Made by a program: the position numbers and the translations under genes. The notes under the pieces are model-generated. The model was not told the origin of the DNA. It did not search any database and saw nothing but the letters and a program-made list of their open reading frames with translations. Source: Stenotrophomonas sp. 57 (lineage in GTDB: Bacteria > Pseudomonadota > Gammaproteobacteria > Xanthomonadales > Xanthomonadaceae). Taken from it: 64,000 bases of DNA. Position 1 is the first letter of the stretch; every line of letters begins with the position of its first letter. Positions 10,666 through 21,592 of this stretch are shown piece by piece. The stretch lies in assembly GCF_030291075.1 (NCBI RefSeq), contig NZ_CP127407.1, forward strand, positions 2,664,001 to 2,728,000, read 5' to 3'.

Positions 10666-11316
10666 ATGACGATGCTGGATGCTTCCACCCTGGCCGCGCA
10701 GCTGCGGCAGCCCCATGGCGAGGCCGCGCTGGCCGTGGCCGACTCGATGAACCGCAGCAACGGCGCCCTGAACCTGGCCGCGATCGGGCTGCTGGCGGTG
10801 AGGGCCGGCGAAGGGATTCTGGAGATCGGCCCCGGCAATGCGGCGTTCGCGCCCGAACTTCTGCGGGCCGCGGGCAGCCACTACCTCGGCATCGAGCTGT
10901 CCCCTGCCATGGTTGAAGCCGGCAACCGGCGGCTGGCCGGCGCTGGCGTGTCCGACCGTGCCGTGATGCGCCACGGCGATGCCCACGCCCTGCCCGTCGG
11001 CGATGCCTCGATGGATGCAGCGTTGGCGGTCAACACCCTGTACTTCTGGCCGAACCTGGCCCCGGTGCTGGATGAACTGGGACGCGTGCTGCGCCGCGGT
11101 GGCCGCCTGTGCTTGGCCTTTGGCGATGCGGCCTTCATGCGCAGCCTGCCCTTTGCCGCCGATTTCCAGCTGCATGAACTGGACGCCGTGGAGCTGGCGC
11201 TGCGTCTATCCGGGTTCAGCCTCTCGGCCTGGCGCAGCCATCGGGAAACCGCGCCCGGCAATGATGGGCAGGCGCGGGAGAAGCATTTCCATCTATTGCT
11301 GGCGCATCGGCGTTGA
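10666..11316 (+). CDS. Class I SAM-dependent methyltransferase
   Basis: A 216-residue protein with a Rossmann methyltransferase fold of the UbiE/Methyltransf_11 type. Motif I is ILEIGPGNAAFAPEL; motif II acidic residue lies in YLGIELSPAM; DAHALPVGDASMDAAL and LGRVLRRGGRLCLAF are the later motifs. ATG 10666 (MTMLDAS) is chosen because sequence upstream of it in the same frame overlaps the DnaA-box region and looks non-coding. The substrate is not predictable. It is divergent from pssA and convergent with the MATE gene. Confidence 0.85.
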   Translation: MTMLDASTLAAQLRQPHGEAALAVADSMNRSNGALNLAAIGLLAVRAGEGILEIGPGNAAFAPELLRAAGSHYLGIELSPAMVEAGNRRLAGAGVSDRAVMRHGDAHALPVGDASMDAALAVNTLYFWPNLAPVLDELGRVLRRGGRLCLAFGDAAFMRSLPFAADFQLHELDAVELALRLSGFSLSAWRSHRETAPGNDGQAREKHFHLLLAHRR

Positions 11317-11388
11317 TTTTCGCCGGACGCGATCCAACCGATCGGTAGCGTCGGCCGCTGGCCGGCTGCCCCGGCAATGGCGCCGCGG

Positions 11389-12756
11389 TCAGGCCGCCGC
11401 CGGCAACCGGCTGCGCCACCTGGCGAAACACATCATCTGCAACAGCAGCATCGCCACCAGTCCCAGCGGCCAGGCCCACCACAGGCCAGTCAGTCCGTGC
11501 CGCGCCTGCAGCCACATCGCCAGCGGCAGCTCCAGCAGCAACACGGCCGCCATGCCCAGCAAGGCCGGCAGCAGCACGGTACCGCTGCCACGCATCACCC
11601 CGACCAGCACCGCGGTGCCTCCCATTGCCAGCACGCCCCACGCCACCGTGCGCAGCTGCAATGCGGCCAGTTCACGCACCTCCGGCGCCGCCAGGATCAG
11701 GCCGGTCAGCCATGGCGCCAGCGCCAACACCAGCAGCACCACGACCGTCAGCATCGCCAGACCCAGCATCACGCCGGTGCGGGCAATGGCGGGCAATCGT
11801 GCCGCACGCCCTGCCCCCATCGCATGCGCGGCGAGGATGGTGGCGGTGATGCCCAACGACATCGCGGGCAACTGAACCCAGCTCATCAACTGGTTGACCG
11901 CACCGTAGGCCGCCGTGGCGGTATAGCCGTAGCGGTTGATCCAGCCGAGCAACACGATCTCGGCAATGGCCAGGCTGAGCATCTGCAGCGAGGACGGCAC
12001 ACCGATGCGCAGCATCGAACGAATGATCGCGCCATCGAAACGGATGGCCCGCAGCAGCTCATGGCCCGGTGCCAGCGGATGCCCCAGCCGATGCCAGCGC
12101 CACAGCAACCAGAGCAGCGCCAGCAGCGAGGCAAATGCCGCCGACACCGCGGCACTGGTCGCGCCCAGCTGCGGCAGGCCGCCCCAGCCGAGGATCAGCA
12201 GCGGCGTGCACAGCAGGCCGACCACGGTCGCCAGCAGCAGTGCATGCAGCGGCGTCTTTGCGTCACCCACCGCGCGGCTTACGGCCGTCGCCAGCCACAG
12301 CAGGAAGAACGCCGGCGCACTCAACAGCAACACCCGCGCATAGACGATGGCCTCGCCGAGGACCGGCGCCGGCGTCCCCAGCGCCGCCAGCAGCTGAGGC
12401 GCGAACACCCCACCGACGCCCATCACCAGCAGCGACAGCAGCAGCGCGAGGGCCACGGCGCTGCCGGCCACGGCGCGCGCCTGCTGCGGTCGGCCCGCGC
12501 CCCAGGCCTGGCCGATCAACACCATCGCGCCCGTCGCCAGGCCCATTACCAAGGCCATCAGCAGGAAGAACACCGGAAAGAACGCGGCGGCGGCAGCCAC
12601 CGCCTGCGTGCCAAGCAGATGGCCCAGGTAGACGTTGTCCAGCGTGCCGGCGGCCAGCTGCAGTGCATTGGTCATCAGCATGGGCAGCAGCAGGGCCAGG
12701 TAGGTGCGCGACAGCGGCGGCGCAACCGGAGGTGTCGCGTGTGCGGAAAGGCTCAT
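11389..12756 (-). CDS. MATE family multidrug/toxin efflux transporter
   Basis: The 455-residue product has 12 hydrophobic segments and MATE signatures: LPMLMTNALQLAAGTLDNVYLG near the N-terminus, GLATGAMVLIGQAWGAGR at the end of the second helix, and GALAMGGTAVL-like segments late. Such pumps use a Na+ or H+ gradient to expel cationic drugs. ATG 12756 (MSLSAHATPP) is chosen; the 36 residues that could be added upstream are arginine-rich and look spurious. It stands alone between a methyltransferase (convergent) and a DUF2239 gene on the same strand. Confidence 0.92.
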   Translation of the reverse strand: MSLSAHATPPVAPPLSRTYLALLLPMLMTNALQLAAGTLDNVYLGHLLGTQAVAAAAAFFPVFFLLMALVMGLATGAMVLIGQAWGAGRPQQARAVAGSAVALALLLSLLVMGVGGVFAPQLLAALGTPAPVLGEAIVYARVLLLSAPAFFLLWLATAVSRAVGDAKTPLHALLLATVVGLLCTPLLILGWGGLPQLGATSAAVSAAFASLLALLWLLWRWHRLGHPLAPGHELLRAIRFDGAIIRSMLRIGVPSSLQMLSLAIAEIVLLGWINRYGYTATAAYGAVNQLMSWVQLPAMSLGITATILAAHAMGAGRAARLPAIARTGVMLGLAMLTVVVLLVLALAPWLTGLILAAPEVRELAALQLRTVAWGVLAMGGTAVLVGVMRGSGTVLLPALLGMAAVLLLELPLAMWLQARHGLTGLWWAWPLGLVAMLLLQMMCFARWRSRLPAAA

Positions 12757-12889
12757 GGGGTTTCTCTGGGCAAGGCGCTGCCCTGCCCGGCGTTTCCGCC
12801 AGCAAAGCAAGCACGTGGGAAGCGGGCAGTCGCCCGCGATCAAGCGGCGCCGTCGTTCATCCACGGCGCCCTGGGTCGGTCGTCAGTAC

Positions 12890-13516
12890 TTAAGCAGGTG
12901 GGATATAGAAGGCCAGCCGCAGGGCGTGATCGCGCACGTCCCCGGGCCAGCGGTGCAACGCCGCTTCCAAGCCCGCGCGGTCATGCGCGAACAGGAGGCG
13001 GATGGCTTCCTCGAAGCCGGGCAGATCACCCGCAATGGCCTGCAGGAAGTGATAGGCACGCTCCGTATCGCGGCGCTGCCGGTCCTTGTCGGCACCCGCA
13101 CGGCTGGCCGCTTCCACCAGCCTGCGCAGGACCACGGAGGCCCCGCCCGGCTGTTCGGCCAGCCACGCCCAATGGCGCGGCAGCAGCGTCACTTCGCGCG
13201 CAACCACGCCCAGCTTCGGGCGACCGCGGCCACGTGGGGGTGACGGTGCATCTTCGGTGTCATCGGCGTGGGTTTCAACATCCGTCTGCAGCGGCGCCGG
13301 AAACGCTTCGGCGACCCGCGCCAGCAGTTCCGCGTCGCTGCCTCGCGTATCGAAATCGCGGGTGCGGCCAGTGGCATTGTCGAATACCAGCAACGGACCT
13401 GCGGCGTTGTCGGCGCGCAGCTGTTTGAGCGCCAGCGCGGCCACTTCCGGCGTACCGGAAACGACCAGGCGATGGCCGTCGAAACAGCTGAAGGGGGGCA
13501 GTCGGAACGCAGGCAT
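12890..13516 (-). CDS. DUF2239 family protein
   Basis: The product is 208 residues from ATG 13516 (MPAFRLPPFS). An in-frame TTG at 13543 would add 9 residues; no clear ribosome-binding site decides between them. Visible segments are FDGHRLVVSGTPEVAALAL, a GRGRPKLGVVAREVTLLPRH motif resembling a basic DNA-contact arm, and WLAEQPGGASVVLRRLVEAA. These fit DUF2239, a proteobacterial family of unknown function. The GRGRPKLG stretch resembles an AT-hook-like basic patch. The upstream region carries a doubled CCCGGG operator-like motif. Confidence 0.75.
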   Translation of the reverse strand: MPAFRLPPFSCFDGHRLVVSGTPEVAALALKQLRADNAAGPLLVFDNATGRTRDFDTRGSDAELLARVAEAFPAPLQTDVETHADDTEDAPSPPRGRGRPKLGVVAREVTLLPRHWAWLAEQPGGASVVLRRLVEAASRAGADKDRQRRDTERAYHFLQAIAGDLPGFEEAIRLLFAHDRAGLEAALHRWPGDVRDHALRLAFYIPPA

Positions 13517-13542
13517 GGCATCGGCATCGGGGGCGATGTGCA

Positions 13543-13590
13543 AATATTGCCCGGGTAATTTGCGCTCGTCAATATCACCCGGGTATTAAT
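13543..13590. promoter_or_regulatory. Two direct copies of AATATnnCCCGGGTA(A/T)T upstream of the DUF2239 gene
   Basis: Copy 1, AATATTGCCCGGGTAATT, starts at 13543; copy 2, AATATCACCCGGGTATTAAT, starts at 13571. Their CCCGGG cores (13550-13555 and 13578-13583) are 28 bases apart, close to three helical turns, as expected for cooperative regulator binding. Each is partly palindromic. Copy 1 touches the candidate TTG start of the DUF2239 gene. The binding protein is unknown. Confidence 0.45.
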
Positions 13591-13603
13591 TGACCGGGAG
13601 AGC

Positions 13604-13623
13604 GTGCCAACCAAGGTTGGCAC
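13604..13623. repeat. REP-like palindrome
   Basis: GTGCCAACCAAGGTTGGCAC is a perfect hairpin of the same style as the SMAG stems but without the GTAG head; a partial second copy (GGTTGGCACCC) follows at about 13634. It lies between the DUF2239 operator region and the end of the Nudix gene. Confidence 0.6.
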
Positions 13624-13659
13624 CCACCGGAATGGTTGGCACCCATCCGATTCGTCGGG

Positions 13660-14148
13660 TCACAGCCGGCTGTAGGACCAGCTCACCATGCGCCCGTCCT
13701 TGTACGGCATCACCCCATGGAACGGGCGCGGGTCGGCGTCGAACACCAGCGGCAGGAAGTTGCGGTCGCCCTCCCACATCGGCAGCGTGTCCAGCTTGTC
13801 CAGGTCCACCCACTCCAGCGTGCCTTCGTGGTTGCCACCGTGCGGGGTGCCTTCGAAGGTATCGATGACGAACACGAAGCCCAGCCAGTCCTCGCCGTGC
13901 TTGCCGAAACCCGGCCAGCTCAGGGTGCCGCGCAGGCGCATGGCAGTGCAGTTGATGCCGGCCTCTTCCTGGATCTCGCGGCGCATGCTGGCGGCCACGT
14001 CCTCGTCCGCTTCGATCTTGCCGCCCAGTCCGTTGTACTTGCCCAGGTGATGGTCACCGGGGCGGGTATTGCGATGGATCATCAGCACCTGGCGACGATC
14101 AGGCGACAGCACGTAGCCCAGGGTGGCGACGATCGGGGTATACGGCAT
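13660..14148 (-). CDS. Nudix hydrolase
   Basis: The 162-residue product has a full Nudix box: GGKIEADEDVAASMRREIQE followed by EAGI. The start MPYTPIVATLGYVLSPDRRQ and LMIHRNTRPGDHHLGKYNGL resemble MutT/8-oxo-dGTP or general nucleoside-diphosphate hydrolases that sanitise the nucleotide pool. The substrate cannot be told from sequence. It lies 42 bases downstream of the DUF1249 gene on the same strand, a pairing that recalls the nudF-yqiB neighbourhood of enterobacteria. Confidence 0.9.
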   Translation of the reverse strand: MPYTPIVATLGYVLSPDRRQVLMIHRNTRPGDHHLGKYNGLGGKIEADEDVAASMRREIQEEAGINCTAMRLRGTLSWPGFGKHGEDWLGFVFVIDTFEGTPHGGNHEGTLEWVDLDKLDTLPMWEGDRNFLPLVFDADPRPFHGVMPYKDGRMVSWSYSRL

Positions 14149-14190
14149 GGGGCAGCATCCAGCGGCAGGTCAGCCATGGATTATGGCCGA

Positions 14191-14700
14191 TCAGCGCACC
14201 AGCGACAGGCGGCGTTCGGCAGGCGCGACGGCACCCTCAGGGGCGCGGCGCAGGGTGGCGACACCGTGGCCGCGCTCGGCCAGGTATTCCAGCCACTTGC
14301 CGAGGAAGGTGTTCATCCGCATGCGGTGGCTGATCAGCTCCGCCGGCGGCGGGTACAGGCCCATGGTGTCCTGCCAGCGGCGGCCGACGTAGCAATGGGT
14401 GGTCTCGGCCTGGCGCGCGTCACGGTAGAGGCGCACATAGGCCGACGGATCCGGTTCGCCGGTGACCGGGTCGGCCAGGTCGTAGGTCAGGCGCAGTTCC
14501 ACCGTGTAGCGGTGGCATTCGATCACGTCCAGGCGCACATCCAGGCCGTCGCCGATCGAGGAAATGTAGCTGCCCGCCACCAGTCCGGCCGGCTCGAACA
14601 GGCGTACCAGATGGCGATAGTTCTCCGCGTACAGACCCATCAGCCAGCTCAGCCGGCTCAGTCTGGGAATGCGTTCGGTACGGGGCAAGGCTCGGGCCAT
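14191..14700 (-). CDS. DUF1249 (YqiB-like) family protein
   Basis: The 169-residue product matches DUF1249: LSRLSWLMGLYAENYRHLVR near the N-terminus, then VECHRYTVELRLTYDL-like central strand (IECHRYTVELRLTYDLAD) and YVRLYRDARQAET. In E. coli the homologue YqiB is encoded next to nudF and cpdA; here the neighbour is also a Nudix gene. The function is unknown. The C-terminal 25 residues are basic and less conserved in style. Confidence 0.85.
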   Translation of the reverse strand: MARALPRTERIPRLSRLSWLMGLYAENYRHLVRLFEPAGLVAGSYISSIGDGLDVRLDVIECHRYTVELRLTYDLADPVTGEPDPSAYVRLYRDARQAETTHCYVGRRWQDTMGLYPPPAELISHRMRMNTFLGKWLEYLAERGHGVATLRRAPEGAVAPAERRLSLVR

Positions 14701-14781
14701 GGGTCGATCCTACACGTTGGTGCTTCAACGTGGGGGCGGTCCGCGCCACAGCCAACCCACCGACTGTGATCCCCCTGTTGC

Positions 14782-14848
14782 GCCGAGCCCATGCTCGGCT
14801 GGGCCACCGGGTTCTGGCCGAAGAGCAGCCGAGCGTGGGCTCGGCTCT
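14782..14848. repeat. SMAG-type pair
   Basis: Two stems, GCCGAGCCCATGCTCGGCT (14782-14800) and AGCCGAGCGTGGGCTCGGCT (from 14827), are inversely oriented about 26 bases apart. The GTAG head is degraded to TTTAG on the right copy. Confidence 0.7.
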
Positions 14849-14868
14849 AAAGGGCGCAGCATCCACGG

Positions 14869-14891
14869 GTAGCGCCGGGCGATGCCCGGCG
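14869..14891. repeat. SMAG element
   Basis: GTAGCGCCGGGCGATGCCCG followed by GCG: a GTAG head plus a CGCCGGGC/GCCCGGCG stem. It lies 15 bases beyond the stop codon of ppsR, where it may act as an mRNA 3' end. Confidence 0.8.
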
Positions 14892-14906
14892 TACGTGGCG
14901 CGCGCC

Positions 14907-15728
14907 TCAATACAGCTCGCGCTGCAGCCCCAGCGTGGCCAGCACTTTGCTGGAGATCTCCTCGATCGAGGTATGGGTGGTGCTCAGGGTCGGGATGCGC
15001 TCCATCTGGAACATCACCTCGGCCGCGGCCACCTCGCGCTTGCAGGTATCCAGGTTGGCGTAGCGCGAGTTCGGGCGGCGCTCCTGGCGGATCTGCTGCA
15101 GGCGGTCGGGATCGATGGTCAGGCCGAACAGCTTGCGCCGGTAGTTGCGCAGGCGCGGCGGCAGGCGGTCGCTTTCCAGGTCTTCGTCAGTCAACGGGTA
15201 ATTGGCTGCGCGCACCCCGTAATGCAGGGCCAGGTAGATGCAGGTCGGCGTCTTGCCGGCGCGTGACACCGCCACCAGGATCACGTCGGCGTCGTCGTAG
15301 TTCACTGCGATGCCGTCATCGTGGGTCAAGGCGAAGTTCATCGCGTTGATGCGGCGGTGGTAGGTGTCGAAATCAACCATGCCGTGGGCCTGGCCGACCC
15401 GGGCCAGGCGCGGGCTGGCCAGTTCACGCTCCAGCGGCTCGATGAACGGCGCAAACACATCCAGCATCAGCGCGCCGCTGTCGGCCAGGATCAGGCTCAG
15501 GCTCTGGTCCACGCAGGAGTTCACCACGATCGGCCGGACCTGGTACCGCTCCCCCGCCGCCTGGATCCGGGCACAGGCTTCACGCGCTTTTTCGGGGTCG
15601 TCGACAAACGACATCCGGTCGGTAATGAAGCTGAACCCGGAGAACTGGGTCAACAGGCTATGCCCAATGGTTTCAGCGGTGATACCGGTTCCATCGGAAA
15701 CGTAGAACACCGGACGGATGGTCGACAT
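14907..15728 (-). CDS. ppsR: Phosphoenolpyruvate synthase regulatory protein (bifunctional kinase/pyrophosphorylase)
   Basis: The 273-residue product is a DUF299 (Kinase-PPPase) protein. It opens with [20 protein letters not shown] and has a P-loop-like [20 protein letters not shown]. Family members use ADP to phosphorylate and inactivate PEP synthase at a threonine near its catalytic histidine, and Pi to reactivate it. The target gene ppsA is directly divergent, 144 bases away, which settles the substrate assignment (PEP synthase rather than PPDK). A SMAG repeat follows the stop codon. Confidence 0.95.
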   Translation of the reverse strand: MSTIRPVFYVSDGTGITAETIGHSLLTQFSGFSFITDRMSFVDDPEKAREACARIQAAGERYQVRPIVVNSCVDQSLSLILADSGALMLDVFAPFIEPLERELASPRLARVGQAHGMVDFDTYHRRINAMNFALTHDDGIAVNYDDADVILVAVSRAGKTPTCIYLALHYGVRAANYPLTDEDLESDRLPPRLRNYRRKLFGLTIDPDRLQQIRQERRPNSRYANLDTCKREVAAAEVMFQMERIPTLSTTHTSIEEISSKVLATLGLQRELY

Positions 15729-15767
15729 GCGCGCTTTTACCCCCTACGAAGCTTAAAAAGGCCGCCA

Positions 15768-15781
15768 GCACAAGCTTGTGC
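15768..15781. promoter_or_regulatory. Perfect 14-bp palindrome in the ppsR-ppsA intergenic region
   Basis: GCACAAGCTTGTGC is a perfect palindrome 40 bases before ppsR and about 90 before ppsA. Its position between two divergent, functionally linked genes suggests an operator, but no regulator is encoded nearby. Confidence 0.4.
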
Positions 15782-15872
15782 CGACGGTGCTCTGCCCGGC
15801 ATCATATCGGCTTCTTCCTACGGACGCGGCCACTCAGCCCGCCTCGGGCGATGGCCAAACGGAGCATCGCGC

Positions 15873-18251
<2,379 letters not shown>

Positions 18252-18314
18252 TGCAGTGAAGGCCGCGGGCTGACGTCGTGTTCATCGGCGTCTGCCCATA
18301 CTGCTGCTGCACGC

Positions 18315-18336
18315 AAGCCCCGCCGCTGCGGGGCTT
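18315..18336 (+). terminator. Rho-independent-type hairpin after ppsA
   Basis: AAGCCCCGC-CGCT-GCGGGGCTT forms a 9-bp stem with a 4-base loop, followed by TCGTGTTTCT. It lies about 65 bases after the ppsA stop and 52 before the mscS start. Confidence 0.75.
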
Positions 18337-18388
18337 CGTGTTTCTGGCGTCCAAGGACGCTCTGCCCTTCGCAGCAAAGGATGTCCGC

Positions 18389-19285
18389 ATGATCGTCGCC
18401 GCAGCACCCGCCACTCCCGCCGCACCCCCCTGGTTCCACTCACTCGACTGGGAACGCCTGCTGGAAACCTACGGCCTCCCGTTGCTGGCCGCGGTCGTCG
18501 TACTGCTGATCGGCCTGTGGATCGCTCGCCGCATTTCCAACGCAATGCCGCGTGCAACCTCGCGCATGGGCGTGGATCCGATGCTGGGCAGTTTCCTTCG
18601 CAACGTGGTCTACGCCGCGGCCCTGGTGATCGTGGTGGTGCTGGCGATCGCCACGCTTGGCGTGCCGATCTCGCCGCTGCTGGCTGTACTCGGCACCGCT
18701 GGCCTCGCTGTTGGCCTGGCCCTGAAGGATTCGCTGTCCAACATCGCCTCGGGCGTGATGCTGGTGACGCTGCGTCCATTCCGTGTCGGCGACGTGGTCA
18801 CCATCGCCGGGCAGACCGGCACGGTGCGTGAAGTCCGCATCTTCCAGACGGTGCTTACCGGCGCCGACAACCAGCACACTACCCTTCCCAACACGCTGAT
18901 CACCGCCGCGCCGATCATCAACCTGACCGCCGAACCGACGCGCCGCGTCGAGCTGGTGATCGGCATCGGCTACGAGGACAACATCCAGCTGGCACGCGAT
19001 ACCGCACTGGCGCTGATGAAGGCCGACCCGCGCGTGCTGCAGACGCCAGCACCGGACGTGGTGGTGTACGAACTCGGCGCGCATGCGATCAACCTCGGCA
19101 TCCGCTGCTACGTGAAGTCGGCCGACTGGTTCGGCACCAAGGTGACGCTGCTGGAGCAGCTGAAGCTGGGCTACGACAAGGCCGGTATCAACATTCCGTA
19201 TCCGCAGCAGGACATGCACCTGTACCTGCACGGCAAGGATGGTGGCGTGGTCGAAGCCGACGCGCTGGTGCGCGACAAGCCCTGA
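18389..19285 (+). CDS. Small-conductance mechanosensitive channel, MscS family
   Basis: The 298-residue inner-membrane protein has three predicted transmembrane segments (LPLLAAVVVLLIGLWIARR, VVYAAALVIVVVLAIATLG, then the pore helix LAVLGTAGLAVGLALKDSLS) followed by the MscS beta domain (RPFRVGDVVTIAGQTGTVRE) and a cytoplasmic C-domain. It relieves turgor on hypo-osmotic shock. The length is close to E. coli MscS (286 aa). ATG 18389 follows AAAGGA; the frame extends upstream through the ppsA terminator, which argues against an earlier start. Confidence 0.93.
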   Translation: MIVAAAPATPAAPPWFHSLDWERLLETYGLPLLAAVVVLLIGLWIARRISNAMPRATSRMGVDPMLGSFLRNVVYAAALVIVVVLAIATLGVPISPLLAVLGTAGLAVGLALKDSLSNIASGVMLVTLRPFRVGDVVTIAGQTGTVREVRIFQTVLTGADNQHTTLPNTLITAAPIINLTAEPTRRVELVIGIGYEDNIQLARDTALALMKADPRVLQTPAPDVVVYELGAHAINLGIRCYVKSADWFGTKVTLLEQLKLGYDKAGINIPYPQQDMHLYLHGKDGGVVEADALVRDKP

Positions 19286-19294
19286 TCCATCCCG

Positions 19295-19318
19295 GTAGTG
19301 CCGACCAACGGTCGGCAC
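19295..19318. repeat. SMAG element
   Basis: GTAGTGCCGACCAACGGTCG followed by GCAC: GTAG head and a GTGCCGACC/GGTCGGCAC stem, between the convergent mscS and alkene-reductase genes. Confidence 0.85.
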
Positions 19319-19331
19319 CCACCGAGGGGCA

Positions 19332-20456
19332 TCAGGCCTCGACAGCCTCTTCCAGCGCCGGGTAATCGGTGAAACCCTCGGCACCACCACCGAAAAATGT
19401 GGCGCGATCCGGCGGATTCAGCGCTGCACCCGTGCGCAGGCGCTCAGGCAGATCCGGGTTTGCGATGAACGGCCGGCCGAACCCGATCAGGTCGGCCCAA
19501 CCTTCAGCCAACGCCTGCCCGGCGCGCTCGGCGGTATACTTGCCCGCGTAGATCAGCGTGCCCGGGTAGACCATGCGCAGCGCTTGCTTGAAGGCCACCG
19601 GCATCAGCGGCGCATCATCCCAATCGGCCTCGGCAATGTGCAGGTAGCCCACACCCAGCTCACCGAGCAGGTGTGCAGCCGCCAGATAGGTCGCCTGCGG
19701 CGTATCGTCCACCGCGCCCTGCAGCGTGGTCAGCGGCGCCAGGCGCACGCCAACGCGATCACCGCCGGCCACTGCCACTACCGCCTGTACCACCTCGCGC
19801 AGGAAGCGCAGCCGGTTCTGCAGCGAACCGCCATAGCCATCGGTACGCTGGTTGGCCTGCGAGTCGATGAACTGGTTGATCAGGTAGCCATTGGCACCAT
19901 GCAGTTCAACGCCGTCGAAGCCCGCCGCCAGCGCATTGCGGGCGGCCTGCGCGTAATCGGCGACGATGCCCGGAATCTCGTCCTCGCGCAGCGCGCGCGG
20001 CATCGAATGCTGGATCATTTCGCCCACTCCGGCTTCGGGACCTGCCCCGGTCGGGTCGACGAATACCTTCACGCCTTCCGCCAACAACGCCGACGACGAC
20101 ACCGGCGCCGCACCACCCGGCTGCAGCGCCACATGCGAGACCCGGCCGACATGCCACAGCTGGGCGTAGATGCGACCACCGGCGGCGTGCACCGCATCGG
20201 TCACCTGGCGCCAGCCCTTTACCTGTTCCGGGCTGTGGATGCCCGGGGTCCAGGCATAGCCCTGGCCCTGCGGGCTGATCTGGGTACCTTCGCTGACGAT
20301 CAGGCCCGCGCTGGCGCGCTGCGCGTAGTAGGCGGCCATCTCCGCGGTGGCGACGTTGCCATCGGCGGCACGCGAGCGGGTCATCGGTGGCATCACGATG
20401 CGGTTGGGCAGGGTCAGCGGGCCCAGACGGTGGGAGGTGAACAACATGGCGGACAT
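19332..20456 (-). CDS. Old yellow enzyme family alkene reductase (NemA/XenA-like)
   Basis: A 374-residue FMN-dependent oxidoreductase that reduces activated C=C bonds such as N-ethylmaleimide and enones with NADPH. Signatures: LTLPNRIVMPPMTRSRA at the N-terminus (FMN site), QLWHVGRVSH, VELHGANGYLINQFIDSQAN (substrate-binding H-x-x-N), RTDGYGGS and late IYAGKYTAERA, LIGFGRPFIANPDLPERL. ATG 20456 (MSAMLFTSHRLG) is chosen; 64 residues that could be added upstream lie over an intergenic palindrome. No regulator gene (NemR type) is adjacent. Confidence 0.93.
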   Translation of the reverse strand: MSAMLFTSHRLGPLTLPNRIVMPPMTRSRAADGNVATAEMAAYYAQRASAGLIVSEGTQISPQGQGYAWTPGIHSPEQVKGWRQVTDAVHAAGGRIYAQLWHVGRVSHVALQPGGAAPVSSSALLAEGVKVFVDPTGAGPEAGVGEMIQHSMPRALREDEIPGIVADYAQAARNALAAGFDGVELHGANGYLINQFIDSQANQRTDGYGGSLQNRLRFLREVVQAVVAVAGGDRVGVRLAPLTTLQGAVDDTPQATYLAAAHLLGELGVGYLHIAEADWDDAPLMPVAFKQALRMVYPGTLIYAGKYTAERAGQALAEGWADLIGFGRPFIANPDLPERLRTGAALNPPDRATFFGGGAEGFTDYPALEEAVEA

Positions 20457-20608
20457 CTCTTGCGGGGGGAGTACCTGCAAGGATGGGGACCGCCTGCGAA
20501 AGGCAACAGGCGTGCCGTGGCAAAACAGTTGTGCCCGGCAGGCAAGGATGGCGTGGCCAAGGGCCAGAGCCCCTTCATCCGGAACGGGATGCGACACCGC
20601 GCGCTGCC

Positions 20609-20646
20609 GGGTCGGATCCCTTTGCAATGCAAAGGGCTCTGACCCC
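20609..20646. repeat. Imperfect inverted repeat, terminator-like
   Basis: GGGTCGGATCCCTTTGCA and TGCAAAGGGCTCTGACCCC face each other almost without a loop, giving a long imperfect stem. It lies 9 bases beyond the stop of the EcsC gene (which reads leftward and starts at 21527, so the repeat is downstream of it) and upstream of the alkene reductase. It may end transcription of the EcsC gene. Confidence 0.6.
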
Positions 20647-20654
20647 AAACCCGG

Positions 20655-21527
20655 TTACAGCGTCGGCTCGATCAATACCCCGCCATGCGCCACCCGGTCA
20701 TAGCAGGTGCGCACCACATCTTCCCCGTACTTCAACTCCAGCCGGCGCACGATGAAGTGGCCACGCGCCATGTCCTGGTAGTAGTCGGTGAACATGGTAT
20801 TGAGCGTTGCACCGGCAGCGGCACCGACAATCGGCACCGCCTGCGCGGCGAACTTCTCGGTAACCACCACGCCGAACCGCGCCGCCACCTTCTCCACCAT
20901 CTTCGCCAGCAGCTTGCCGGCCTCCTTCGGCGCCACGCCCAGGGTCAGGTCACGGCCGGTCACCACGCGCCCGGCCAGTTCGGCCGACAGGTGGCGCATC
21001 ACATCGGTGGTGAAACCGCGGGCCAGGTAGTAGCCGGTCTCGCTGGCGTCATCACGGGGCGAATTGCCGCCCAGCGCGAACACTTCCAGGCAAGCCTGGC
21101 GGGTGCTGAACTCGGACAGGTCGAAGCCCTCGCTGCGGGCCACGTCGGCCACGGCGCGCATCATGATGGTGGTCGATACCGGGAGCTCGATGAACAAGGC
21201 CGCAAAGCCGAACGCCCCACCGACCGCGCCGGAGGTGGCCGCCGCCAGCTTGTGCCAACGGGTGGAGGCGCCTTTGCCCGGGGTGTTGTCCATGCTCCAT
21301 AGCGCGGCCTGCGCGGACTTGGACAGTGCCGCCTGCACGGCGCCATGGATGCGATTGGAGACCGAGCTGGGCAGCGCCTTCACCGCGAACTCCAGCGGCG
21401 TGCCGACCAGGTTGGCCATGCGCGCGGTCAGGGTCGGCGCTTCCAGCAGGGCCACCGCCCGCTGCAGGTCGGACCAGTCGCGGGCGTCGTGGGCGATGTC
21501 GCGGGGGAGCAGGATGGGCTCGTTCAT
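20655..21527 (-). CDS. EcsC family protein
   Basis: The 290-residue product has EcsC-family segments: SNRIHGAVQAALSKSAQAAL, a glycine/alanine-rich amphipathic centre (AATSGAVGGAFGFAALFIEL) and IVGAAAGATLNTMFTDYYQDM with VRRLELKYGEDVV near the end. EcsC proteins are linked to ABC-transporter operons in Bacillus, but their function is unclear and here no transporter is adjacent. ATG 21527 (MNEPILLPRD) is chosen; the frame continues upstream into orn where it is a shadow. Confidence 0.85.
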   Translation of the reverse strand: MNEPILLPRDIAHDARDWSDLQRAVALLEAPTLTARMANLVGTPLEFAVKALPSSVSNRIHGAVQAALSKSAQAALWSMDNTPGKGASTRWHKLAAATSGAVGGAFGFAALFIELPVSTTIMMRAVADVARSEGFDLSEFSTRQACLEVFALGGNSPRDDASETGYYLARGFTTDVMRHLSAELAGRVVTGRDLTLGVAPKEAGKLLAKMVEKVAARFGVVVTEKFAAQAVPIVGAAAGATLNTMFTDYYQDMARGHFIVRRLELKYGEDVVRTCYDRVAHGGVLIEPTL

Positions 21528-21562
21528 GGCGCCGATCTTAGCGCCCGGGAGTTGAACGGAGG

Positions 21563-21585
21563 GTAGCGCCGGTCCATGCCCGGCG
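21563..21585. repeat. SMAG element
   Basis: GTAGCGCCGGTCCATGCCCG followed by GCG: GTAG head and a CGCCGG...CCGGCG-type stem, between the stop of orn and the start of the EcsC gene. To the right I noticed no further SMAG until 63836. Confidence 0.75.
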
Positions 21586-21592
21586 GCGGCGT

